Of a stretch of DNA of 64,000 nucleotides, positions 26,149 through 33,174 are shown one piece after another. Position 1 is the first letter of the stretch. Every line of letters begins with the position of its first letter. The DNA is from Litorisediminicola beolgyonensis (GTDB lineage Bacteria > Pseudomonadota > Alphaproteobacteria > Rhodobacterales > Rhodobacteraceae). The notes below the pieces were generated by a model. The model worked only from the letters and a program-made list of their open reading frames with translations. It did not search any database and had not been told where the DNA came from. A program made the translations under genes and the position numbers. The DNA lies in NCBI RefSeq assembly GCF_042679605.1, contig NZ_JBHTMU010000016.1, forward strand, positions 1-64,000, given 5' to 3'.

Positions 26149-27045
26149 TCACGCGGCCGGAAGCATCCCCTGTTCACGCGCCAGTTCGGTCATCCGCTTC
26201 TGCAGCTTCTCGAAGGCGCGGACCTCGATCTGGCGGATGCGTTCGCGGCTCACGTCATAGCGCGAGGACAGGTCCTCGAGCGTCAGCGGGCTTTCGGCCA
26301 AGCGGCGCTCGGTCAGGATGTCCTTCTCGCGGTCGTTGAGCACGTCCATGGCCTGCGCCAGAAGCTCGCGACGGGTTTCAAGCTCGTCCCGCGCCTCGTA
26401 GTCGCCCGCCTGGTCGGCATCCTCGTCCTCGAGCCAGTCCTGCCACTGCATCGTTCCCTCGCCCTCCTGCCCGACCTGGGCATTGAGCGAGGCGTCACCG
26501 CCGGACATGCGGCGGTTCATCGAGATCACCTCGTCCTCGGTCACCCCGAGGTCGTTGGCGATCTTCTGCACGTGTTCGGGGCGCAGGTCGCCGTCCTCGA
26601 GCGCGCCGATGCGGCTCTTGGCCTTGCGCAGGTTGAAGAACAGCTTCTTCTGCGCCGAGGTCGTGCCGAGCTTCACGAGGCTCCAGGACCGCAGGATGTA
26701 TTCCTGGATCGAGGCACGGATCCACCACATCGCGTAGGTCGCCAGCCGGAAGCCCTTTTCCGGGTCGAAGCGCTTGACGGCCTGCATGAGGCCCACATTG
26801 GCCTCCGAGATCACCTCGGCCTGCGGCAGGCCGTAGCCGCGATAGCCCATCGCGATCTTGGCGGCGAGGCGCAGGTGGCTCGTGACCATCTTGTGCGCGG
26901 CCTCGGTGTCGCCATCCTCGACCCAGCGCTTGGCCAGCATGTACTCTTCTTCCGGTTCCAGAAGCGGGAACTTCCGGATCTCCGAGAGGTATCGGCTGAG
27001 GCCCGCTTCCGGGGACGGCGCGGGAAGATTGCCGTAGTTGCTCAT
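26149..27045 (-). CDS. rpoH: Heat-shock sigma factor RpoH
   Basis: 298 residues from ATG 27045 (GGAGGG at 6 nt). Region 2 contains the core-binding RFDPEKGFRLATYAMWWIRA, the RpoH box QKKLFFNLR is at 132-140, and region 4 helix-turn-helix YDVSRERIRQIEV is near the C-terminus. It directs RNA polymerase to heat-shock promoters. An upstream in-frame ATG lacks a ribosome site. An interrupted palindrome lies in the leader. It follows rluD on the same strand. Confidence 0.96.
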   Translation of the reverse strand: MSNYGNLPAPSPEAGLSRYLSEIRKFPLLEPEEEYMLAKRWVEDGDTEAAHKMVTSHLRLAAKIAMGYRGYGLPQAEVISEANVGLMQAVKRFDPEKGFRLATYAMWWIRASIQEYILRSWSLVKLGTTSAQKKLFFNLRKAKSRIGALEDGDLRPEHVQKIANDLGVTEDEVISMNRRMSGGDASLNAQVGQEGEGTMQWQDWLEDEDADQAGDYEARDELETRRELLAQAMDVLNDREKDILTERRLAESPLTLEDLSSRYDVSRERIRQIEVRAFEKLQKRMTELAREQGMLPAA

Positions 27046-27128
27046 GTCCATCCCTCCGATGTTACGCGACTTAACATCCATATGGGTGCCAGCGGTCGGG
27101 GGTTCAAGCGCAGGACGCGCCCAGGTGT

Positions 27129-27142
27129 TGTTATGAGCATAA
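27129..27142. promoter_or_regulatory. Interrupted palindrome upstream of rpoH
   Basis: GTTATG-AG-CATAAC, 84 nt before the rpoH ATG. It may be an operator or part of a promoter; no factor can be named. Confidence 0.3.
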
Positions 27143-27203
27143 CGCAAAGGACCCCGCGCCGGATCCCCTGTTTCGGTGCGTTCACGCAGGCCTGCGGTTT
27201 GTT

Positions 27204-28223
27204 TCAGCCCGCCTGCAGCGCGCCGAGCAGCTCTGCCATATCCTTGGGCAACGCCGCCTCGAAGCGCATCTCCTCACCGCTGACCGGGTGCTCGAACCCG
27301 AGCGTCGCCGCATGCAGCGCTTGGCGCGGAAAGCGGCTGACCTGCTCGAGCGCCGTCTGCGACAGCACCTTTGACGAGGGTTTGCGACGCCCGCCATAGA
27401 CCGGATCGCCCACCAGCCCGTGCCCGAGATGGGCCATGTGGACGCGGATCTGATGGGTGCGCCCGGTCTCGAGACGGCATTCGACCAGCGCCAGCGCGCC
27501 GCCGAAATTCTCGAGAACGCGCACCCGCGTCACCGCATGGCGCCCGGTGCCGAAATAGACCGCCTGCCTTTGCCGGTCGGTCCGGTGCCGCCCGAGCCCG
27601 GTCGTCACCCGGATCACCCCGCCCGGTTCGACGCCCGCACCGCGCACGCCGCGCAGCCGGGGATCGGCCACATCCGGCACGCCGTGGCAGAGCGCGAGAT
27701 AGGCGCGTTCAACGGTATGCGCCTCGAATTGGGCCGCGAGCCCGTGATGCGCCCGATCAGACTTGGCCACGACCAGAAGCCCCGAGGTGTCCTTGTCGAT
27801 CCGGTGCACGATCCCGGGACGCTTCTCGCCGCCAACCCCGGACAGCGCGCCGCCAAAATGATGGAGAAGCGCGTTCACGAGCGTGCCCGAGGGCGAGCCG
27901 GGTGCGGGATGCACCACCAGCCCCGCGGGCTTCATCACCACGCAGAGATCGTCGTCCTCGTAGCGGATATCGAGCGCGATCGCCTCGGCCCGGGTCTCGA
28001 CCGTCTCGGGTTCGGGCACGGCGATCTCGATCACCCAGCCTTCCTCGACCCCGCCCTTGGCGTCGGTGAGCGCCGCGCCCTCATGGGTGACGGCCCCTTC
28101 CGCGATCAGGCGCGCAAGGCGCGTGCGCGACAGCGCCGCCGCCTCTGGCACATCGCGGGCCAGCGCCTTATCAAGACGCCCGGGCGGCTGGGCGCCGATC
28201 ACGACGCGAAGGGGATCAGACAT
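27204..28223 (-). CDS. rluD: 23S rRNA pseudouridine synthase, RluD family
   Basis: 339 residues. S4-like N-terminal RNA-binding part (about 10-70), then the pseudouridine synthase domain with catalytic D143 in HRIDKDTSGLL and the GRTHQIRVHM motif. RluA/RluD enzymes isomerise uridines in 23S rRNA; the length fits RluD. The ATG abuts the start codon of the divergent DUF6476 gene. Confidence 0.9.
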   Translation of the reverse strand: MSDPLRVVIGAQPPGRLDKALARDVPEAAALSRTRLARLIAEGAVTHEGAALTDAKGGVEEGWVIEIAVPEPETVETRAEAIALDIRYEDDDLCVVMKPAGLVVHPAPGSPSGTLVNALLHHFGGALSGVGGEKRPGIVHRIDKDTSGLLVVAKSDRAHHGLAAQFEAHTVERAYLALCHGVPDVADPRLRGVRGAGVEPGGVIRVTTGLGRHRTDRQRQAVYFGTGRHAVTRVRVLENFGGALALVECRLETGRTHQIRVHMAHLGHGLVGDPVYGGRRKPSSKVLSQTALEQVSRFPRQALHAATLGFEHPVSGEEMRFEAALPKDMAELLGALQAG

Positions 28224-28520
28224 TTGACGGACTCTCCAGACCCGGCACCGGATGTGCGGTTTCTCAAGATCCTCGTGACCGTGCTGACCGGCACGATGAT
28301 CGCCGGTCTCATAGTCATCATCGCGCTCTTTGTCATCCGCTTCCGCACGCCCGGCCCCGACTGGCCCGACAGTCTGTCCCTCCCCTCGGATGCCGGTGAG
28401 ATCACCGCCGTCACGCAGGGCACGGGCTGGGTGGCGCTGGTGGCCGAGGGGGCCGAGATCCTGGTCTTCGACAGCGCAAGCGGCGCGCTGCGCCAACGGA
28501 TCCTGATCGAACGGGACTAG
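28224..28520 (+). CDS. DUF6476-like small membrane protein
   Basis: 98 residues from TTG 28224, with AAGGGGA 9 nt upstream. One transmembrane helix (about 16-38: TGTMIAGLIVIIALFVIRF) and an extracytoplasmic C-terminus with ITAVTQGTGWVALVAEGAE. The start is back to back with the rluD ATG, so each ribosome site lies inside the other gene's coding sequence. Its end overlaps the ribD end by 4 nt. Function unknown. Confidence 0.75.
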   Translation: MTDSPDPAPDVRFLKILVTVLTGTMIAGLIVIIALFVIRFRTPGPDWPDSLSLPSDAGEITAVTQGTGWVALVAEGAEILVFDSASGALRQRILIERD

Positions 28521-29611
28521 CCGCGCGCCCAGCGGTGCAGCACGTCACCGCCCAAATCCTGCGTCTCGATCAGCCGGAAGCGCGGCGCCTCGTCCAACCG
28601 ACCGATCCCCATCGCACCGAGGCTCGGCCGCCCTTCTGCGCCGAGCGCCAGGCCCGCGGTGACGCCTATCAGTTCGTCGACCAGATCGGCGGCCAGGAGC
28701 GTCGCGGCAAGCTGGCCGCCGCCTTCGCAATAGACCCGCGTCAGCCCCGCCTGCCCCAAGGCCTGCAAGAGCCCCGCCGGATCGAGCTGCCGACCGCGCA
28801 CCGGCACCGACAGAAGCGTCGCGCCGAGATCTTTCCATGTCGCGCGGGTGGCGGACGGCACATCCGGCCCGTGGCAGAGCCAGACCGGAAGATCGCGCGC
28901 GGTCCGCGCCAGCCCCGACATCAGCGGCAGGTCGAGATGCCGTGAGGCCACGACCCGCACCGGCTGGCTGACCGCCCCCATCCCGCGCACCGTCAGGGAC
29001 GGATCGTCCGCGCGTGCGGTCCCGGCGCCGACAAGCACCGCGTCATGGGTCAGCCGCTCCAGATGCACGCGACGCCGGGCGACCTCGCCGGTGATCCACC
29101 GGCTTTCGCCGCTCGCCGTGGCGATGCGCCCGTCGAAGGAAGAAGCGAGCTTGAGCGTCACCATCGGACGCCCCTGCTCGACCCTGAGGAAGAAGCCCTG
29201 GTGATCGCGCCCGGCGGCGTCGGCGAGGATGCCGGTCGTGACCTCGATCCCCGCGGCGCGCAGCCGTGCGAAGCCCTGCCCCGCAACGCGCGCATCGCTG
29301 TCCTCGAACGGCGCGACCACGCGGGCGATGCCCGCCGCGATCAGGGCGTCGGCGCAGGGCGGCGTTTTTCCGTGATGTGCGCAGGGCTCCAGCGTCACAT
29401 AGGCTGTCGCGCCCCGCGCCGCGTCGCCCGCCTGCGCCAGCGCCTGCGTCTCCGCATGGGGACGTCCGCCCGCTTGCGTCCAGCCGCGCCCGAGGATGCG
29501 GCCGTCCTTGACGATCACGCATCCCACCGCCGGATTGGGCCAGGTCCGGCCCATCGTCCGGCGGCCCAGGCTCAGCGCATGGGCCATGTGGCGCCGGTCG
29601 GTGTCGCTCAC
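28517..29611 (-). CDS. ribD: Bifunctional riboflavin deaminase/reductase RibD
   Basis: 364 residues. The N-terminal zinc deaminase has H52-A-E54 and PCAHHGKTPPC with C77 and C86; the C-terminal half is the NADPH reductase (TGEVARRRVHLERL onward). It carries out two early steps of riboflavin synthesis. It overlaps nrdR by ATGA, a pairing widespread in bacteria. Confidence 0.95.
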   Translation of the reverse strand: MSDTDRRHMAHALSLGRRTMGRTWPNPAVGCVIVKDGRILGRGWTQAGGRPHAETQALAQAGDAARGATAYVTLEPCAHHGKTPPCADALIAAGIARVVAPFEDSDARVAGQGFARLRAAGIEVTTGILADAAGRDHQGFFLRVEQGRPMVTLKLASSFDGRIATASGESRWITGEVARRRVHLERLTHDAVLVGAGTARADDPSLTVRGMGAVSQPVRVVASRHLDLPLMSGLARTARDLPVWLCHGPDVPSATRATWKDLGATLLSVPVRGRQLDPAGLLQALGQAGLTRVYCEGGGQLAATLLAADLVDELIGVTAGLALGAEGRPSLGAMGIGRLDEAPRFRLIETQDLGGDVLHRWARG

Positions 29612-30072
29612 TTCTCGGGGATTTCGGGCCGCAGCTCGCTCACGAACTTGTCGAAATCATCCGCGGCCTGGAAGTTCTTGTAAACGCTTGCAAAGCGCAC
29701 ATAGGCGACGGTGTCGATCCGGGCCAGTGCCTCCATCACGATCTCGCCGATCTGCTTGGAGGGAATATCCGTCTCGCCCATCGATTCCAGCCGCCGCACG
29801 ATGCCCGAGATCATCTGGTCGATGCGCTCAGGCTCGATGGGGCGCTTCTGCAGCGCGATGCGGATCGAGCGCTCGAGCTTGTCGCGGTCGAAATCCTCGC
29901 GCCGTCCGTTCGACTTGATCACGACGAGATCGCGCAGCTGCACCCGTTCATAGGTGGTGAACCGCCCGCCACAGGCCGGACAGAAGCGCCGACGCCGGAT
30001 CGAGACGTGGTCCTCCGCCGGGCGGGAATCCTTTACCTGCGTGTCGATGTTTCCGCAAAACGGGCAGCGCAT
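29608..30072 (-). CDS. nrdR: Transcriptional repressor NrdR
   Basis: 154 residues, normal length. Zinc ribbon with C3, C6, C31 and C34, then an ATP-cone (about 49-139). NrdR represses ribonucleotide reductase genes when dATP/ATP-loaded. Coupled to ribD downstream by ATGA overlap. The candidate prophage end lies about 170 nt upstream of its start, so the upstream host neighbour is displaced beyond the window. Confidence 0.96.
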   Translation of the reverse strand: MRCPFCGNIDTQVKDSRPAEDHVSIRRRRFCPACGGRFTTYERVQLRDLVVIKSNGRREDFDRDKLERSIRIALQKRPIEPERIDQMISGIVRRLESMGETDIPSKQIGEIVMEALARIDTVAYVRFASVYKNFQAADDFDKFVSELRPEIPEK

Positions 30073-30122
30073 GGGCGGTCCCTCTCTCGTCGTCTTCTGC
30101 CTCGATGGGGTCTCGGCCCCAC

Positions 30123-30131
30123 TTATCCACA
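30123..30131 (+). promoter_or_regulatory. Single DnaA-box-like sequence in the nrdR leader
   Basis: TTATCCACA, exactly the strong DnaA box, about 50 nt upstream of nrdR. A single site may be chance; dNTP-related genes are sometimes under DnaA control. Confidence 0.25.
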
Positions 30132-30247
30132 GAAACTATAGGGGGTCGGCCAGACCTTGGGTAGAGGCAATTTCAGCCCCCCAGATCATGCGTCCTATCC
30201 GCGACAGCCGCGCCGCAAACCGCAGCCTTGATGGGCCTTTACCGTGC

Positions 30248-30305
30248 GACAGATGTCGAGACACGATGTAGCGTGACACGATGATCTGCAGTCAGTGACA
30301 GGATG
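30248..30305 (-). repeat. Four CATC(N)TGTC motifs, candidate transposase-binding end repeats
   Basis: Minus-strand motifs at 30297-30305 (CATCCTGTC), 30275-30283 (CATCGTGTC), 30260-30268 (CATCGTGTC) and 30248-30255 (CATCTGTC). They lie between the methyltransferase gene and nrdR, just inside a TG/CA dinucleotide at 30245-30246. Mu-like phage ends carry several such sites for MuA-type transposase. Confidence 0.45.
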
Positions 30306-30322
30306 CCGTGCAGCAATCTACA

Positions 30323-32071
30323 TTATGCTGTCTTCATACTGTCGCGTGCGAATGCTGTCCTAGGATTGAGGTGAATTTTCCCTGCTGGATCGCTCATATC
30401 GGACGGGAAATGCAGAAGCATCTCCATCTGGTCTGTCTTGCGATCTTCGGCCTTACGTCGCGGAGACCTATCCGGAGCTGTCCTCTCGAGCTTTGCTAGA
30501 CCCGGTAAACGCGGTCTAAAGCCCTCATTGAACCACTCTTCAATCGATACAACCTGCAATCTGGGCAGGTCGCTGCCGTGGTAGCGGAAAAACCCGGCGC
30601 TGCCAGCTTCTCGGGTCATTTCCTTGGTCGGCCGTCGAAGACAGATGAAAAGCCCCCCGTCCGCCTTTTCTCGCTCAAGAACGCCTCTGAAATCCCTCAC
30701 CTCAGCCACTCCGACGTTCTTCCCGCCTTTTACTGAAGTCAGCAATCGCCCATAGCGCCGACCATCTGACCTGGGCCCAGCTTCGAAAAACATCTCTCCA
30801 TCGATGCCCCTGTCCGGTCCTCGCTTGACCTCTCGCATTTGCTGGACACCAACCAAATGGTTGGCCCACCACTGAAACTGAAACTTGTCGTTTTCGGCCA
30901 ACCTTTGAGCGCTTGCCAAGTCGCGTGGGATACCGGTCAGCTCGAAGTCCCGACCGGCAATTTGATTAGTCTCCCTCTCCAATCGATCTGAGATCACTTC
31001 GATCGCGTGACACGCAATATCGATCCCGATCCAATTGCGCCCGAGACTTTGAGCTGCGTGAACAGTCGTTCCGCAACCGCAGAAGGGATCAAACACGGTT
31101 GCGTCGCCTTTTGAAGCCAACCTGATAAGCCGCTCGACCAATGCTAGCGGCTTCTGAGTAGGATAGCCCAATCTTTCCGCATCTGTCGGATTGAGACGAT
31201 CAATGTCCGCCCAAACGTCGTCTAGCGGTTTCCCCCTCTGCTCATCCAAGTATCGCACCAAACGGGGCACTTTTCCTGGACCGGCTTGATGGATCAGGCC
31301 CTCATCATACGCAGCACTCATGCGATCTTTCGTCCATCGCCAGACGCGCTTCACTCCGAGAAACTCGTAAGTGAGGTTCGGGCGATCTTTGTTGGGGTTG
31401 ACCAGATTATCCAGTGTGTATCGACGGCCATTCGGATCGATCCGGCTGTACTGCTTCAACGTTTTTGCATCGAGATTGGCCTCATCATAAGGGATGAAAG
31501 CTTCCTCGATATTCCAGTATGCTTCGCGACCACCGGCATACACCAAAATGATGTCATGGTTGGTCGGTAAGCGACGCGTCTGTAAGCTCTTGGCTTGGGT
31601 CCGCTTCCAGACAATCTCGTTGCGGAACAGGTCAGCGCCAAACGCTCCATCAAGCAAGATTTTCAGATAATGGCTTGCGGATGGGTCGCAGTGCAAAAAC
31701 AGCATTCCAGTGGGTTTAAGCACACGTCGAAGCTCGCGTATGCGCGCAGCCATCATGACGAGGTAAGCCATGAGATCGCTGTTACCCAGAGCGGTGTGAA
31801 GTGCCGTAATGATCGAAGCGATTGGACCGCCGGCGAACGCACACTCTTGGAAAGCCGCCTCTGCTTCATGGTCCCAAAGCCATGTATCCCGGAAGGCTTC
31901 GGCTTGTGCAGACTGGATAGCTTCGTCGGGCGACTGAAAGAACACGTTGTATCTTGCGTCGGAGTTGAACGGCGGGTCCAAGTAAATCAGGTCTGCGACC
32001 TGATCGGCGATGTTCTCTCGCATCACGTCTAAATTGTCGCCGAAGAAAAGCTGGTTGGTCATATCGATCAT
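30323..32071 (-). CDS. DNA methyltransferase fused to a restriction-nuclease-like domain
   Basis: 582 residues from ATG 32071, AT-richer than the phage late genes. Motif IV DPPF (about 32-35) comes before motif I FDPFCGCGTT (about 327-336), the beta-class order of N4-cytosine/N6-adenine methyltransferases; the middle 90-300 would hold target recognition. After residue 395, GIDGEMFFE and SVKGGKNVG followed by REKADGGLFI resemble the D..(D/E)xK core of Mrr-like nucleases. It could be a single-chain restriction-modification enzyme or a methyltransferase with a degenerate nuclease. The position beyond the fibre genes is like that of Mu mom. It could instead be host DNA if the prophage ends nearer 32.8 kb. 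Confidence 0.8.
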   Translation of the reverse strand: MIDMTNQLFFGDNLDVMRENIADQVADLIYLDPPFNSDARYNVFFQSPDEAIQSAQAEAFRDTWLWDHEAEAAFQECAFAGGPIASIITALHTALGNSDLMAYLVMMAARIRELRRVLKPTGMLFLHCDPSASHYLKILLDGAFGADLFRNEIVWKRTQAKSLQTRRLPTNHDIILVYAGGREAYWNIEEAFIPYDEANLDAKTLKQYSRIDPNGRRYTLDNLVNPNKDRPNLTYEFLGVKRVWRWTKDRMSAAYDEGLIHQAGPGKVPRLVRYLDEQRGKPLDDVWADIDRLNPTDAERLGYPTQKPLALVERLIRLASKGDATVFDPFCGCGTTVHAAQSLGRNWIGIDIACHAIEVISDRLERETNQIAGRDFELTGIPRDLASAQRLAENDKFQFQWWANHLVGVQQMREVKRGPDRGIDGEMFFEAGPRSDGRRYGRLLTSVKGGKNVGVAEVRDFRGVLEREKADGGLFICLRRPTKEMTREAGSAGFFRYHGSDLPRLQVVSIEEWFNEGFRPRLPGLAKLERTAPDRSPRRKAEDRKTDQMEMLLHFPSDMSDPAGKIHLNPRTAFARDSMKTA

Positions 32072-32077
32072 CGCCAA

Positions 32078-32430
32078 GTTGGAGCTCTGTCAAAAGAACA
32101 CGTTAGCGGCTGCGAATTGTGGCAAGGCTAATGCGAAAAAGATTTTTGTCGCAAATCTGCATCTAATGGTTGCGGACTGCATCAAGAGGAACGTGCGCGC
32201 CAGAGACATTGCGCGAAGCAACAAGGATCAGCTCGTCGGTGTTTCCCTGACTCGGGACGCATGCCGACGCGTGCCGAGCCATCAGCGTCAGCAGTCCTTC
32301 TACTTCCCCTTCGACCGAACCCGCGACGTCGCGGGTCAATTCGATTAGGGTGGGCAAAGTGCCTGGATGACGAACGCGGTCTGCATCTTCGATTTGCAAC
32401 GAAGTGAGGCGGGCCTAAGCCCGCCTCGGG
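32078..32430. other. Intergenic stretch with one doubtful small ORF
   Basis: 353 nt between the methyltransferase gene and a tiny membrane peptide gene. A minus-strand ORF at 32163-32399 (78 codons) exists, but has no convincing ribosome site or family, so I do not call it. A 9-bp hairpin GAGGCGGGC with GCCCGCCTC (32406-32427) ends the peptide gene without a clear U-tract. Confidence 0.5.
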
Positions 32431-32532
32431 TCAGACGAGCATAAGCCCGGCTCCGACCAGTATAGTGAGGATCTTGATCAACGTGCGTTCCCGCACTTTG
32501 AACTCGACCTCCATCTTGAGCCGAAACGCCAT
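32431..32532 (-). CDS. 33-residue single-span membrane peptide
   Basis: MAFRLKMEVEFKVRE followed by a hydrophobic helix (about 17-33: LIKILTILVGAGLMLV). GGAGAA sits 6 nt before the ATG, a good ribosome site, and a hairpin follows the stop. Too short for usual gene callers. An 18-bp perfect palindrome lies 19 nt upstream. Could be a prophage accessory (lysogenic) peptide; function unknown. Confidence 0.5.
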   Translation of the reverse strand: MAFRLKMEVEFKVRERTLIKILTILVGAGLMLV

Positions 32533-32550
32533 GGGATTTCTCCAAGAGCG

Positions 32551-32582
32551 TGCTCGACCGGTCGAGCAGTTTAAACCTGCTC
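32551..32582 (-). promoter_or_regulatory. Two mutually exclusive hairpins before the membrane peptide gene
   Basis: TGCTCGACCGGTCGAGCA (32551-32568) is a perfect 18-bp palindrome. Its TGCTC arm also pairs with GAGCA of an adjacent stem (GAGCAG 32577-32582 with CTGCTC 32564-32569), so only one can form. That is the geometry of an attenuator, or the palindrome may be an operator. The rest of the gap to 32843 shows nothing clear. Confidence 0.4.
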
Positions 32583-32843
32583 AGTATTTCTATACCGCCC
32601 CGTCGTGGCGGTTGAGCCGCTTGATGATCACTCGGCGCACTCGTCGACGCGTACCCGGCCCCCGGCCATCCCCGCGCCTTAGCTCTCCATGCTAATGGAT
32701 CACACAGGGCCGCTAAGCCCTAGCTAGAGATCGGGATAGTCGGTGCCTTACAGCAGCGACGCCCTACGTCTGGCTGATTCCATGAATAGCAGACACTCGA
32801 TCTTTTGTGAAACTTTCGGGCACAAACACAGTCCTCAAATCGA

Positions 32844-33173
32844 TCACCCCGCCGCATACTCCCGATCCACCACGATCCGCGTGCCGCCATTGTTCGGCAC
32901 TGTCATCCGCTGGTCCGCGAAGGTGACGATGAACTTGCCGAGGAACGTGCCCGCTTCCGCAGTGTCGTCAGCCTGCCATTCGTAGCGGACCCAGCCGTTC
33001 TCGGCGTCGAAGACTGTACACATACCTGAAAACACCGGGCTCAGCTGAGCGTCGACCACGCGCAACTCGACCGAGACAGCCGAGGTCAGGTCCATGGGTG
33101 CTCCTCCTGGCGCGAAGAGCTGGAGCTCGATGTCCGGTGCGGTGTCGTTCTGGCCGATAAAGACGGAATCCAT
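32844..33173 (-). CDS. BppU-like phage tail/baseplate accessory protein
   Basis: 109 residues. Beta-rich with FIGQNDTAPDIELQLF, SAVSVELRVVD, NGWVRYEWQADDT and GTFLGKFIVTF, the pattern of BppU N-terminal immunoglobulin-like domains of baseplate and fibre proteins. The ATG at 33173 is preferred to an earlier one, since upstream codons overlap the preceding gene. Last gene of the fibre group. Confidence 0.7.
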   Translation of the reverse strand: MDSVFIGQNDTAPDIELQLFAPGGAPMDLTSAVSVELRVVDAQLSPVFSGMCTVFDAENGWVRYEWQADDTAEAGTFLGKFIVTFADQRMTVPNNGGTRIVVDREYAAG

Positions 33174-33174
33174 G

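Noticed and set aside
32163..32399. 78-codon minus-strand ORF before the methyltransferase gene
   Set aside because: No convincing ribosome site, no recognisable features; left as a note in the gap entry.
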